Source of the DNA: Vibrio sp. RE86
Lineage (GTDB): Bacteria > Pseudomonadota > Gammaproteobacteria > Enterobacterales > Vibrionaceae
NCBI RefSeq assembly: GCF_013114545.1
Contig: NZ_VTXI01000002.1
Location: forward strand, 124,001-188,000
Direction: 5' to 3'
DNA: 64,000 nt
Positions 17,467 to 26,664 of this stretch are shown piece by piece. The notes beneath the pieces are model-generated. The model ran no database searches. It saw only the letters and a program-made list of their open reading frames with translations, and was not told the origin of the DNA. Every line of letters starts with the position of its first letter. Positions within the stretch are counted from its first letter, which is position 1. The position numbers were made by a program, and so were the translations under genes.

Positions 17467-18654
17467 ATGGACGCGATTACCATTAAAAACCTCGATGTGG
17501 TGTTTGGTGATAAACCACAACTGGCGTTAGAGCTGTTAGATAACGGCAAAACTCGTCAAGAAATTATCGATGAAACAGCGCAAGTGGTTGGCGTTGATAA
17601 TGTCTCTCTTACTGTCAAAGAAGGTGAAATTTGTGTGTTGATGGGCCTATCTGGCTCAGGCAAATCGAGCTTACTTCGCGCGGTAAATGGTCTTAATGAG
17701 ATTTCACGTGGCGCGTTGGAGCTAAAAGATGGCGATGAGAAAGTCGATCTAGCAAGCTGTGATGATGAGACCCTGCGCCGCTTGCGTACCCACCGTGTGT
17801 CGATGGTATTTCAGAAGTTTGCTTTAATGCCTTGGCTCACCGTACTGGATAACGTGGCTTTTGGTTTAGAGCTACAAGGAATGGCGAAATCTGAACGCCG
17901 AAAGAAAGCCCGTGCACAACTTGAAATGGTGGGGCTTTCTGAATGGGAAGATAAGTACCCTCACGAGCTTTCTGGTGGTATGCAGCAGCGTGTAGGCTTA
18001 GCCCGAGCCTTTGCCATGGACACGGATATCCTCTTGATGGATGAGCCATTTTCAGCACTTGATCCTCTGATTCGAACACAGCTTCAAGATGAACTCATTA
18101 TGCTGCAAGAGAAGCTCAATAAGACGATTTTATTTGTGAGTCATGACTTAGATGAAGCGCTGAAAATCGGCAACAACATTGCGATTATGGAGTCAGGTCG
18201 ACTGATTCAGCATGGCAAACCTGAAGATATTATTCTTACGCCTGAAAATGATTATGTGCGTGACTTTGTCGCTCATACTAATCCACTGAATGTACTCAAA
18301 GGGCGCTCACTCATGCAGCCAGTTGAGGAGCTAAAACAAGAGCAGAATCGACTACAAGTCTGCTCAGCTCAGCCAGTTTGGGTAGATCAATCGACTAGCG
18401 AACTGTCACTTGTGAAAGGCGACGACCTAACCTTAATCGAGTGGGACAGTGAAAGCGGTGACATTGAGCAAGTCAATCAAGGCTCAATTGTCGTCACTAG
18501 CCCTAATATCGGAATGCGTGAAGCCATCGAACTCAAGCAACGCAGTGGACAACCTATCCTGTTGGTTGAAAATGGCGAGTTGGTCGGTGTGCTGAATGAC
18601 AGTGAATTCTATGATGCATTATTAGGGAACTATAATTCTCCGCAAGCAGCTTAA
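17467..18654 (+). CDS. proV: Choline/betaine ABC transporter ATP-binding protein
   Basis: A 395-residue ATPase that powers uptake with ProW. It has Walker A in MGLSGSGKSSLL, the signature LSGGMQQRVGLARAF, Walker B ILLMDEPFSALD and the H-loop FVSHDLDEAL. The N-terminal extension before the ATPase core is typical of ProV. The C-terminal ~100 residues are a divergent CBS-like region (AIELKQRSGQPILLVENGELVGVL), possibly an ionic-strength sensor as in OpuA. The ATG follows AAGGAAG. It is last in the operon and is followed by a terminator. Confidence 0.95.
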   Translation: MDAITIKNLDVVFGDKPQLALELLDNGKTRQEIIDETAQVVGVDNVSLTVKEGEICVLMGLSGSGKSSLLRAVNGLNEISRGALELKDGDEKVDLASCDDETLRRLRTHRVSMVFQKFALMPWLTVLDNVAFGLELQGMAKSERRKKARAQLEMVGLSEWEDKYPHELSGGMQQRVGLARAFAMDTDILLMDEPFSALDPLIRTQLQDELIMLQEKLNKTILFVSHDLDEALKIGNNIAIMESGRLIQHGKPEDIILTPENDYVRDFVAHTNPLNVLKGRSLMQPVEELKQEQNRLQVCSAQPVWVDQSTSELSLVKGDDLTLIEWDSESGDIEQVNQGSIVVTSPNIGMREAIELKQRSGQPILLVENGELVGVLNDSEFYDALLGNYNSPQAA

Positions 18655-18685
18655 ACTGGCGTTAACGGCAGTCATTTAACAAAGA

Positions 18686-18713
18686 AAGAGCGCCACCGGG
18701 CATAGGCGCTCTT
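18686..18713 (+). terminator. Terminator of the bet-pro operon
   Basis: AAGAGCGCC (18686-18694) pairs with GGCGCTCTT (18705-18713), followed by CTTAATT. Confidence 0.8.
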
Positions 18714-18741
18714 CTTAATTGCAGCAGATGAATGGGAGGAT

Positions 18742-19122
18742 TTAGTAAAAACCCTCTGCTTTGAAGTGAGCAAACATCAATACTGCTGCAATGACAATCT
18801 CTAGGACAAGCGGTGGTATCACGGCTTTGTTAAAACCATCAAAGATAAGTCCAACCAAGCGACCAATCGCAACGGCAATCATAATAATCGCGACAAAGAA
18901 GTAGCTCTCTGTATCACCTGTCACTAACCCCTGTAGCAGCATAAACACACTGGCCAGAAAAAGCCCGCCCATGACTGAACGTATCGTATTCATACCGGCA
19001 TTACCGACGGGTTCTAATGAAAAGTTCGCTACCATTTTTTGTGGGGCGAACATCGACATCAAGCCTAGTGCACTTAAAAGAAAGGTCGCTAAACTGACGA
19101 GAATTTGAAGTGTCATATCCAT
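18742..19122 (-). CDS. Small four-helix membrane protein (DUF4345-like)
   Basis: A 126-residue inner-membrane protein with about four hydrophobic helices (roughly 5-24, 45-65, 72-93 and 99-119). The pattern LGLMSMFAPQKMV followed by RSVMGGLFLA and AIGRLVGLIFDGF resembles the uncharacterised DUF4345 group. It is downstream of an SDR gene, with 16 bases between them, and the two are probably co-transcribed under the divergent LysR gene. Its function is unknown. Confidence 0.8.
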   Translation of the reverse strand: MDMTLQILVSLATFLLSALGLMSMFAPQKMVANFSLEPVGNAGMNTIRSVMGGLFLASVFMLLQGLVTGDTESYFFVAIIMIAVAIGRLVGLIFDGFNKAVIPPLVLEIVIAAVLMFAHFKAEGFY

Positions 19123-19138
19123 GGTGAATTCCTTTAAA

Positions 19139-20074
19139 TTATGCGTTTACATTAATAAATTGCTGGATAGCATGGCGTGCGTTGTCTTGCGCCGCGACGT
19201 TACCCAATGAAGGCTCAATTGAAACTTGGTCGACAAGTGGTCCGGTTGGAGATCCCGCTTGGCTTGCATAAAAACGGCCGCTTTCAAAGCGAGGATCGAA
19301 AAGCCCATCTAAGTAGCGTTTTGCCCCTTTTTCGACGCTGTGCATCATTCCCATCATCGGCATCACTAAGCCACCAATGTGTTTGAAAAACAGCTTCTTC
19401 AAGAAAGGCAAATCGTCCATACCATTGGTTCCTGTCGTTCCCCCTGGACTCATTGTGATGAATTTAAGGTGTGGGTGTTGTCTAGACATAGAGCTCATCC
19501 ACAACGCTCCAGTTAACTTTATGGTGCCGTAGATCTCTAAAGGATCGGCTTTGGTACCAAACACGTTTCCATTCGCAATCGACGTAAATTCTTCGACTGA
19601 TGAGGTTTTCAGTTCTGGTTTGGGTACACCCATTTTAGGTACTCCTCGCGCAGTTTCAGAACCCGCGTAAAGGATGGTTGAGGTTATGAGCTGACGTTTG
19701 ATCAGTGCTTCGACCAAGACTGCATGACCAAATACATTCGAGGCAAAGATCGTAGTGACACCATCTTTGGTCAGTTGATTCGGTGTGCGACCTCCTGTTC
19801 CTCCTGCATTTAGGATTACCGCGTCAATAGGGGCGTTGAGCTGATTGACCGTGTTTTGAACGGAATCAGAGTTGGATACATCGATAATGACGATGTCGAA
19901 AATATCTCGTCCAGTAGCGGTGACAAGTTGCTGTTTGGCTTCCTTTGCTTTTTGTTGGTTTCTACATCCTAGGTAAACTTTTTTGATGTCTGAACGCTGT
20001 GCTAGCTGGCGAGCGGCCTCAAAGCCGAGTCCTGCATTTGCACCTGTGATTAAAACGGTTTTTATCGTGTCCAT
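19139..20074 (-). CDS. Short-chain dehydrogenase/reductase
   Basis: A 311-residue SDR. The cofactor motif is TGANAGLGFEAARQLA near the N-terminus, and NAGG (VILNAGGTGGR) is the structural motif. Where the classical catalytic Ser-Tyr-Lys triad should lie I see SETARG and EIYGTIKLTGALW, so Tyr and Lys (YGTIK) are spaced as YxxxK. It is an NAD(P)-dependent oxidoreductase with an unknown substrate, similar to light-dependent protochlorophyllide-type or WW-domain-type SDRs. It is divergent from a LysR regulator about 90 bases away. Confidence 0.87.
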   Translation of the reverse strand: MDTIKTVLITGANAGLGFEAARQLAQRSDIKKVYLGCRNQQKAKEAKQQLVTATGRDIFDIVIIDVSNSDSVQNTVNQLNAPIDAVILNAGGTGGRTPNQLTKDGVTTIFASNVFGHAVLVEALIKRQLITSTILYAGSETARGVPKMGVPKPELKTSSVEEFTSIANGNVFGTKADPLEIYGTIKLTGALWMSSMSRQHPHLKFITMSPGGTTGTNGMDDLPFLKKLFFKHIGGLVMPMMGMMHSVEKGAKRYLDGLFDPRFESGRFYASQAGSPTGPLVDQVSIEPSLGNVAAQDNARHAIQQFINVNA

Positions 20075-20161
20075 GATCGTCCCTTTTGCTGTGATTGCTG
20101 ACTGACGATTAAGTTACCATGGTTGAAATGTGCTCTGTAGATAGGTAAAAATGGACATCGT

Positions 20162-21115
20162 GTGTCAAAAATGAACCATGGAAAGGAAATGCCAAATAAT
20201 CAGCAATATGCGTTTAACTGGGATGATCTCAAAGTCTTCTTAGCCGTTGTAAGAGCAGGGACGATACGTGGAGGAGCAGAGAGTATTGATATCAATCACA
20301 CGACGCTGACTCGACGCCTATCAGTAATGGAAGAACATATCGGAAGCCGCCTTTTTGACCGCTCTAAGCAAGGACTAGTGCTAACTCAAATCGGCGAAGA
20401 GTTGCTCCCGTATGCCGAAAAAGTGGAAGAAGAAATGATTGCGGCTTCGCGTATGATCATAGGTCGAGACGCTGATCCGGTGGGCACTATCTATGTTTCG
20501 ATGCCACATGGCATGGCGATGACGTCTTTAATGGACGATTTGGCTGCCTTTTCAGATCGTTATCCAGATATTATGCTCAACCTGCAATTTGGAAACGACA
20601 TTGCTAATCTCAACCGCCGCGAGGCTGATGTTTCTATTCGTGTCGCCGATGAAGTCTACGATGATGCTGTCGGGCGTCGTCTGGTTCAAATGTCTCAGGC
20701 AGCCTATTGTAGTCATGAGTACGCGCAGAAAATCAGAGATAACTTAGGTGAAGGGCTGAGTTTTATCGGTTGGCATGAACCTGAAGGGGATACAACGGCC
20801 AAATGGTTGAAAGAGAGCTATTACCCTAAAGCGACGTTGAAGCATCGAGTATCTGAATTGGTTCCGTTAATTTCATTGGCCGCTTCAGGCTTTGGTATGG
20901 CCTATTTGGCGTGTAACCTTGGCGATAGACACCCAAACCTTGTCCGCGCACCATTTCAAAAACCGTTACCTTACCGCAGCATTTGGTTACTGCTGCATCG
21001 AGATCTGCGAACGACGGCGAGAATTCGTTGCTTTGTCGATTTCTTAGCAGAACGAGTTCAGCAAAGAGAAAGTGAATTCTGGGTAACTGGGACGGCAAAA
21101 AAAGCATTTGATTAG
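20162..21115 (+). CDS. LysR-family transcriptional regulator
   Basis: An LTTR of about 317 residues. The helix-turn-helix is in FLAVVRAGTIRGGAESIDINHTTLTRRLSVMEE, followed by LFDRSKQGLVLTQ. The effector domain follows. The start is uncertain: GTG at 20162 has GGAC at the right distance, and ATGs at 20171 and 20189 are alternatives that keep the whole DNA-binding domain. It is divergent from the SDR/membrane-protein pair, which it probably controls. Confidence 0.85.
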   Translation: MSKMNHGKEMPNNQQYAFNWDDLKVFLAVVRAGTIRGGAESIDINHTTLTRRLSVMEEHIGSRLFDRSKQGLVLTQIGEELLPYAEKVEEEMIAASRMIIGRDADPVGTIYVSMPHGMAMTSLMDDLAAFSDRYPDIMLNLQFGNDIANLNRREADVSIRVADEVYDDAVGRRLVQMSQAAYCSHEYAQKIRDNLGEGLSFIGWHEPEGDTTAKWLKESYYPKATLKHRVSELVPLISLAASGFGMAYLACNLGDRHPNLVRAPFQKPLPYRSIWLLLHRDLRTTARIRCFVDFLAERVQQRESEFWVTGTAKKAFD

Positions 21116-21163
21116 TGATGCAATACTCGCTCAGATGCGAACTAACATGAAATAAGAGTTGTT

Positions 21164-21748
21164 ATGAAAACGAACACAATTATAAATACCCTACTGACAT
21201 CATTATTTTCGTTAGCTTGTTGGTCAGTCCAAGCAAATGAATCTGTGATGGATGAACAGCAACAAGTCGTTGAAGAGCTAAAAGCCATGTTGCAGGCCGT
21301 TACTGAGTATCAACAAGACACAGGCCGCACCTTGCCAATCACCCCAGATACAGACGTTGAGTATGGGTATCTCGCGATAGACTATTTGATCGAAGATCCC
21401 GGCATTGAAGGGTGGAATGGACCTTATTTACCATACAACAATGATTGGTTTGGCTTTGAGCAATACGTGAGTCACCCTGACTACATTGCCGCTCAACTCC
21501 TCGCGAAACAAGATACTCAATGGAGCAAAGGAAGTACACCAGAAGGTTGTGATGCCAATTCTGAATCTTGCAATGTGGCAGCGTGTATTTGGAGTGTCCC
21601 TGAGGAAGTAGCCAAAGGAATCAACAAACAGTTTGATGGTGTGCTAAATGGGGGCGAAGTGGATAACACAGGTACTGTTCGCTTTGAAGGTGGATTGGTG
21701 TGGATTGTGTGCATGACGGGCCAATCATATATTTATAATCAAGACTGA
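21164..21748 (+). CDS. Exported protein with a pseudopilin-like head domain
   Basis: A 194-residue protein with a Sec-type signal (cleavage about SVQA|NES, residue 24) instead of a type IV prepilin leader. Residues about 30-55 look like the second half of a pilin helix (ELKAMLQAVTEYQQDTGR), and EDPGIEGWNGPYLPY (about 77-91) closely resembles the GWxGPYL signature of GspG-like pseudopilins. The rest has several cysteines (C129, C136, C141) in an insertion and a final WIVCMTGQSYIY strand. It therefore looks like a pilin head detached from its membrane helix. It precedes a LruC-domain protein gene in the same direction, with a gap of about 230 bases. Confidence 0.75.
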   Translation: MKTNTIINTLLTSLFSLACWSVQANESVMDEQQQVVEELKAMLQAVTEYQQDTGRTLPITPDTDVEYGYLAIDYLIEDPGIEGWNGPYLPYNNDWFGFEQYVSHPDYIAAQLLAKQDTQWSKGSTPEGCDANSESCNVAACIWSVPEEVAKGINKQFDGVLNGGEVDNTGTVRFEGGLVWIVCMTGQSYIYNQD

Positions 21749-21980
21749 GCTTAGGCCATAGTCAATCGCCGCTGCCTGCTGTCGAGCTAATAAAACAGGT
21801 AGAGTGTAAAAAAGAGTAGTAGGCTTTTCTTCTTTCTAATCACTTTGCCAACCAGCTTCATTCTCAAAATAGGAATAACATAGATAGCATTTTAACTCTT
21901 TGTTTTTGTTGAGTATAAATTAGGCATCATATTTGCGTTAACCCCTTAAGACCAAGGATTTAGTCGACGAGGGGAATAGC
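21749..21980 (+). promoter_or_regulatory. Intergenic region before the LruC-domain gene
   Basis: No gene is visible. The second half is AT-rich and should carry the promoter for the LruC gene. GAGGGGAA ends 5 bases before the ATG at 21981 and is a strong ribosome site. No clear terminator is seen for the preceding gene. Confidence 0.35.
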
Positions 21981-23654
21981 ATGAAGGCAGCGAAATTTAT
22001 AGCGCTAACCGGTTGTTGCGTATCGATATCTGGCTACGCACTTACGACCAACGATCTATCGTTTGAATCAGGCAGTGAAAACGCCAACTACACCTACAAG
22101 GGTAAGCCGTTAGAGGCTACTTCGATTGCAGACCAGTTACCCCAAGACACACTTACCAACGTGTATTCGATGTTACCGGAAGGCACTTATGTGAATACTG
22201 CATTTATTTCACCGGAGCGCTATTCCAATATTGATATTGATGATGAACTTGGCGGCGCTGACTATGCGACTGCTTCAGTTACCTTTCTCAACGAAGGTGC
22301 AGGGTATCGCAACACGTTGGGCTATTTTGTTTATGACACCAACAACCCACCGGCTAACAAGGATGATATCGAAGCTCACATGGTGATCTTCCCAAATGCC
22401 TCAAAGGCACCTGATGGGGACATGCAAGAGGGTGACACGATAGACCTTGACGTGCAGCTTGCGGCAGGACAAACGTTGGCGTTTTTCGTTATTCCAAATG
22501 GTTGGAGTGCGAGCACATACAACAACATTCCATACCTTGGTCCTTGGAATACGCCTTTCTATAGTCTTTCTAGCTTGAACCCGGAAAGCACAGCGGATTA
22601 TCGCAGACATAATGTTGCTTTCTTGGATACTGAGAATGAGTTCTTGGTACTTGGATTTGAGGATATTAAACGCCCTAGTGGTGACAACGATTTTAACGAC
22701 TTAATCTTCACCGTGGACATTTCGCCTTTTTCGGCGGTAGATGGAGTCAATAATGACGGTACTACCGACTCAAAATACGAAGTGTTAGTGCAAGAAAATG
22801 ACCCAGAAGTCACGGTTACTTCGGTTTACCCTAGTTCTGACACCTATGCCACGATGGCATTTGAAGATCGTTGGCCTTTGATGGGGGATTATGACTTCAA
22901 TGATGTTGTCTGGCGTTACCGAGTAACAGAGCTTTTGAACGGTCAGCGTGAATTGAAAACCATCACGGTCGATTACACACTGCAAGCTATGGGAGCGGGT
23001 TACTCAAATGGCTTTGCGGTGAAACTGCCGAATGTCGACTCATCCAACGTAGCCTCTGTCACCGTAACCAAAAATGGTCAGGCTGTTGAACATGAGGTCT
23101 TGCAGGCGGGCAGTGAGACTGTTTTAGTGGTTTCGGAAAATTTGCGAACCGAGCTGGATGCATTAGGTGTTTTGACAGCCAGCTGTACTTTCTATCGTAC
23201 TCAAAGTAGCTGCCTTGATGAGCAATCGGCCGATATTCTTAGCTATCAAATGGTGGTGGAGTTGACGACTCCCGTTGCACGAGACCAAGTGGGTTACCCG
23301 CCTTATGACTCGTTTATCTTTGCGTCAGAAGGAACTTACCACGGCAGTTTTGTTCTGACTTTCCCCGGTATGAGTTGGCAAACTCACTTTCAGTCATTTT
23401 CAGGGACAGGGGACATGAACAATGCTCTGTTTAATTTGCATGATGATGCGACAGGCGGCTCTAAATACTTCCTTACCAACAATAATATGCCATGGGCTAT
23501 CAATGTTCGAGATGAATGGGAGCACCCAACCGAGAACACCGACATCAGCCACGCTTATACCAACTTTTCGACTTGGGTAACAAGCAGTGGTGAAACAGAC
23601 ACCAACTGGTACAACACGCCAACGAATGGCAAAGTCATTTCAGCCACGGAATAG
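21981..23654 (+). CDS. LruC domain-containing exported protein (DUF4114/DUF4842)
   Basis: A 557-residue protein with a signal peptide (cleavage around GYA|LTT, residue 20). It carries two related acidic motifs: LGFEDIKRPSGDNDFNDLIFTV (about 223-246, DUF4114-like) and LMGDYDFNDVVWRYRV (about 298-313, DUF4842/LruC). The D-x-DFND loops look like calcium or metal sites. The rest is beta-rich. LruC-domain proteins are exported and uncharacterised, some being lipoproteins in Leptospira. The next gene, a lipoprotein, begins 13 bases after the stop, so the two form an operon. A cell-surface or secreted role is inferred. Confidence 0.85.
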   Translation: MKAAKFIALTGCCVSISGYALTTNDLSFESGSENANYTYKGKPLEATSIADQLPQDTLTNVYSMLPEGTYVNTAFISPERYSNIDIDDELGGADYATASVTFLNEGAGYRNTLGYFVYDTNNPPANKDDIEAHMVIFPNASKAPDGDMQEGDTIDLDVQLAAGQTLAFFVIPNGWSASTYNNIPYLGPWNTPFYSLSSLNPESTADYRRHNVAFLDTENEFLVLGFEDIKRPSGDNDFNDLIFTVDISPFSAVDGVNNDGTTDSKYEVLVQENDPEVTVTSVYPSSDTYATMAFEDRWPLMGDYDFNDVVWRYRVTELLNGQRELKTITVDYTLQAMGAGYSNGFAVKLPNVDSSNVASVTVTKNGQAVEHEVLQAGSETVLVVSENLRTELDALGVLTASCTFYRTQSSCLDEQSADILSYQMVVELTTPVARDQVGYPPYDSFIFASEGTYHGSFVLTFPGMSWQTHFQSFSGTGDMNNALFNLHDDATGGSKYFLTNNNMPWAINVRDEWEHPTENTDISHAYTNFSTWVTSSGETDTNWYNTPTNGKVISATE

Positions 23655-23667
23655 CAAGGAGCTTAAC

Positions 23668-24159
23668 ATGAATACTTCAATCAAACTTCTGACCATCATG
23701 TCGACTTCCACGCTAATCTTGGCTTGTGGAGGGGGCGGTGGCGGTGATAGTAGCGGAGGCAGTAGTGGCTCTGGTTCTTCCTCTACACCAGCACAAACGC
23801 CAGCTCAAACTGCATCTGTAGAGCTTATTGATACTCAAGATATTGTTGCGCAGCGTGATTTTGCTTTTTGTATCGGGGATAAAATAACGCTATCGATGAA
23901 TTACCAAGGCACTGCTGATGGAGCTTTGCACCTCTATACCAAATCGGCGTTTACGACTGAAGATGGCACTGAGATTGCTGATCCCATGTCCCGGATAACG
24001 ACTATTTACCCGACCCGTACTAATCAGGTCGAGCTAGAAGTAAATGGCAATTGGAGCAAACTCTATGCACAGTGGGTACCAATGAGTGCCAGTGAGCCTG
24101 AGAAAAACTGGGTAATTTCGTTGAATCAATCCAATAACAACTACCATCTCGATTTTTGA
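23668..24159 (+). CDS. Lipoprotein with Gly/Ser-rich linker (unknown)
   Basis: A 163-residue lipoprotein: the signal peptide ends in the lipobox LILAC with C20, followed by Gly rather than Asp, which predicts outer-membrane sorting. After the lipid-bearing Cys comes a Gly/Ser/Thr/Pro/Gln-rich flexible linker (about 21-50), then a beta-rich domain of about 110 residues. The frame is open upstream in the LruC gene's coding region, but the ATG at 23668 has AAGGAG at good distance. It is co-transcribed with the LruC gene and may anchor or accompany it at the surface. Confidence 0.83.
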   Translation: MNTSIKLLTIMSTSTLILACGGGGGGDSSGGSSGSGSSSTPAQTPAQTASVELIDTQDIVAQRDFAFCIGDKITLSMNYQGTADGALHLYTKSAFTTEDGTEIADPMSRITTIYPTRTNQVELEVNGNWSKLYAQWVPMSASEPEKNWVISLNQSNNNYHLDF

Positions 24160-24184
24160 AGCTTAGCGTTAATACTGAGTTTGA

Positions 24185-24214
24185 AAGGGCATTCTTGAGC
24201 TTAGGAATGCCCTT
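24185..24214 (+). terminator. Hairpin between the lipoprotein and enoyl-CoA hydratase genes
   Basis: AAGGGCATTC (24185-24194) pairs with GAATGCCCTT (24205-24214). It sits between convergent genes and may act in both directions, although T-runs are short. Confidence 0.6.
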
Positions 24215-24222
24215 GTTCGACG

Positions 24223-25035
24223 CTATTTTGATAACTCTGCGGCGGTATCAACAAAGATGCCTTGGATGTCTTTCGCTTCACGCTCGGTTTGACCACCGTG
24301 TTTTAGGAACGCTTCGATGATCGCTGCAGTTTTTTGCTCTTTAGCGCGCTCTAAGAAGTAGCGTAGCTCTAGCTCTGCGCCGGCCTCTTCATCTTTAATC
24401 GATGTTGAGATGATCTCTTTGTACATCACGATGTCACGCACTTCTAGTTGGCTAATGACCCCCAATGTTGCGGCTAAGAAACCATCCAACTCTGCTTTTG
24501 GAACAAACTGAGTAATGATGTTCAACTGCTCTGCTTGCTGGGCGGTAAAGTCGTTGCCAAGTAACAGTGCTTGTAGCGCTTTGTTTTTGCCCATACGGCG
24601 AGCGAACTGAACCGCGCCTTGGCCACCTGTCGGAATGTTTACATGGATCTCTGGCTGAGCAAATGCGGCGTTTTCGGTGCCGTAAGCTAAATCACATGCC
24701 ATAACAAACTCGTTACCGCCGCCACGAGCCACGCCATCAACCACGGCAACCGATACTTGTTTCATCGCTTTGATGTTGGCAATCATGTGGTTGAACTCAA
24801 TCGAAGCTGCCTGACCACCTTGTGTGCCGTTGATGACATTCAAATCTAAGTGCGCCAAAAAGAAAGAATCATGAAGCGACTTAAACACCACCACTTTAGT
24901 GTCACGGTTGTCTTTTAGAGAAAGTACAAACTCGTTAATTTCATTGATCAAGTTAATCGTTAGAACGTTGACTGGTGGGTTATTGATTTCAACAGTAGCG
25001 ATGCCATTTTGCTCAGTGATAGTTAGTGTTTTCAT
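24223..25035 (-). CDS. Enoyl-CoA hydratase/isomerase family protein
   Basis: A 270-residue crotonase-fold protein. The oxyanion-hole segments are the FFLAHLDLNVI region and GVARGGGNEFVMACDLAYG, followed by AFAQPEIHVNIPTGGQGAVQFARRMG. It contains both expected loops, but the substrate cannot be inferred. The ATG at 25035 follows GAGGAAAG; an earlier in-frame ATG is less good. It is divergent from a LysR gene, which is probably its regulator. Confidence 0.87.
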   Translation of the reverse strand: MKTLTITEQNGIATVEINNPPVNVLTINLINEINEFVLSLKDNRDTKVVVFKSLHDSFFLAHLDLNVINGTQGGQAASIEFNHMIANIKAMKQVSVAVVDGVARGGGNEFVMACDLAYGTENAAFAQPEIHVNIPTGGQGAVQFARRMGKNKALQALLLGNDFTAQQAEQLNIITQFVPKAELDGFLAATLGVISQLEVRDIVMYKEIISTSIKDEEAGAELELRYFLERAKEQKTAAIIEAFLKHGGQTEREAKDIQGIFVDTAAELSK

Positions 25036-25206
25036 TGTGCTTTCCTCATTCACGCTGTGCGTGCGATGTTGATGGTTTTGTTGTGGGAACTACTCTCTCC
25101 CCCGTCGTATGCAGCTACTATAGATTTGTTATAAGATGAAAAAAATAAACAAAATGGCACATAATTGGTGCTATTAAAGCAACAATGATTTTGTAGGTAG
25201 GGCGTT

Positions 25207-26157
25207 ATGGATTTCTCAAGTCGTTTATTACTGTTACTGGAAGTGGTTGAGCTTGGCTCGTTTACTAAGGTGTCAGAGCAAAAGAATGTCGATCGTTCGG
25301 TGATATCAAAACAGATCAGTCGATTGGAAGAGGAGCTAGGCGTTCGCTTACTGAATCGCACCACACGGTCTCTCTCGTTAACAGCAGCAGGGAATGAAAT
25401 GATCAATCAAGCCCAAACTCTTCGTACATTGCTGAGTGACACTCACCGTTTGGCACAGAACTACCATGAAGAGCCTCGTGGAGTGTTGCGCATTACCAGT
25501 TCGACCATGTTTGGCCGCCAATACGTTCAAGAAGCGATTTCTCTGTTTCAGCAGCAATATCCAGATGTAGAGTTTGAGCTGCGCTTAGAAGATCGCATGG
25601 TTGATATGGTGCGTGAAGGCTTTGACATCGGTTTTCGTATTGGCAGACCTAAAGATTCGAGTTTGATTACACGAAAGATTGCTCGAAGCCGTTTGTTGAT
25701 TGTTGCTGCTCCTGCGTTTATAGAAAAGCATGGTGAGATTGATTCCCTAGAGAAATTGGAGTCGCTACCCGCGACAATCTACTCCGCACCGGGTCTATTG
25801 TTTGACAGGTTCGGCTACCAAGATGAGCAAGGAGAACAGCAGTACTTTGAGTTGAACGCGGCTTACAAGGTAAATGATGTTGAAATGTTAGCGAGAAGTG
25901 CGGCAGGCGGAAACACACTTGCAGTAGTGACGGCGCAAATGGTTCAGGACGAAATCAAGCAAGGGAGGTTGGTGCCGATTATGACTGACTTGAACATAGA
26001 TGATTTTGGTACCTTCTACGCCGTGTATCCGCACCGAGATGCGCCAATCAAAACGAAACTGTTCCTTGATACACTCAAAACTATTGTTGGCGAGGGTACG
26101 CCGGTCTGGGAGAACAACATTCCAAACTTCGACAAGATGTATGGCCACGGAAAGTAA
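25207..26157 (+). CDS. LysR-family transcriptional regulator
   Basis: A 316-residue LTTR with the helix-turn-helix in VSEQKNVDRSVISKQISRLEEELGVRLLNRTTRSLSLT (about residues 20-57) and a CrgA-type effector domain (PRGVLRITSSTMFGRQYV, GFDIGFRIG). It is divergent from the enoyl-CoA hydratase gene, with about 170 bases between the starts. The effector is unknown. Confidence 0.9.
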   Translation: MDFSSRLLLLLEVVELGSFTKVSEQKNVDRSVISKQISRLEEELGVRLLNRTTRSLSLTAAGNEMINQAQTLRTLLSDTHRLAQNYHEEPRGVLRITSSTMFGRQYVQEAISLFQQQYPDVEFELRLEDRMVDMVREGFDIGFRIGRPKDSSLITRKIARSRLLIVAAPAFIEKHGEIDSLEKLESLPATIYSAPGLLFDRFGYQDEQGEQQYFELNAAYKVNDVEMLARSAAGGNTLAVVTAQMVQDEIKQGRLVPIMTDLNIDDFGTFYAVYPHRDAPIKTKLFLDTLKTIVGEGTPVWENNIPNFDKMYGHGK

Positions 26158-26184
26158 TTTCTACCCCACACCTTGTTTGAGTTG

Positions 26185-26529
26185 TTATTTTGACTGTTGC
26201 ATTTCGACCAAACCACCGGCGTTATGCAGATTAGTAAACCCTTGAGCGGTTAAATACTGAAAAGCTTTACCAGAGCGATTACCGCTGCGACAGTAGAGAA
26301 CGATCTGAGCGTCTTTGTCGATGTTAGCAAAATGCTTGTCTAGCTCAGACAGTGGGTAGTTTTGGGCTCTCTCTAAGTGCCCATCGGCAAACTCTTGTGG
26401 TGTTCTTACATCGACAATCAGAGCGCCTTGTTCAATCCATTCCCAGCCTGTTTCTGCTCGCTCAGAAGCCGATACCGAGGCACTAGCTAAAGATAATACT
26501 GCGATGAGTAGTGTGAGTGAGGTTTTCAT
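26185..26529 (-). CDS. Periplasmic rhodanese-like protein
   Basis: A 114-residue PspE-like protein: a Sec signal peptide (cleavage around VSA|SER) followed by one rhodanese domain. DVRTPQEFADGHL is the CH2A segment, and the active loop is VLYCRSGNRSG with the sulfur-accepting C80. It could transfer sulfane sulfur to thiols or cyanide in the periplasm. It is single and faces the LysR gene tail to tail. Confidence 0.9.
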   Translation of the reverse strand: MKTSLTLLIAVLSLASASVSASERAETGWEWIEQGALIVDVRTPQEFADGHLERAQNYPLSELDKHFANIDKDAQIVLYCRSGNRSGKAFQYLTAQGFTNLHNAGGLVEMQQSK

Positions 26530-26664
26530 TATCCATTCAGTCCTTCGTTTCCATACGCCATTATTCTAAGCGTCTAGGTCTGATTTTCCAGCAAAAGCAA
26601 CAATATAAGTGAATATAAGCGTAAGCGACTATAGTCATGGTATGGATATAAAAGAGGAACCGTG

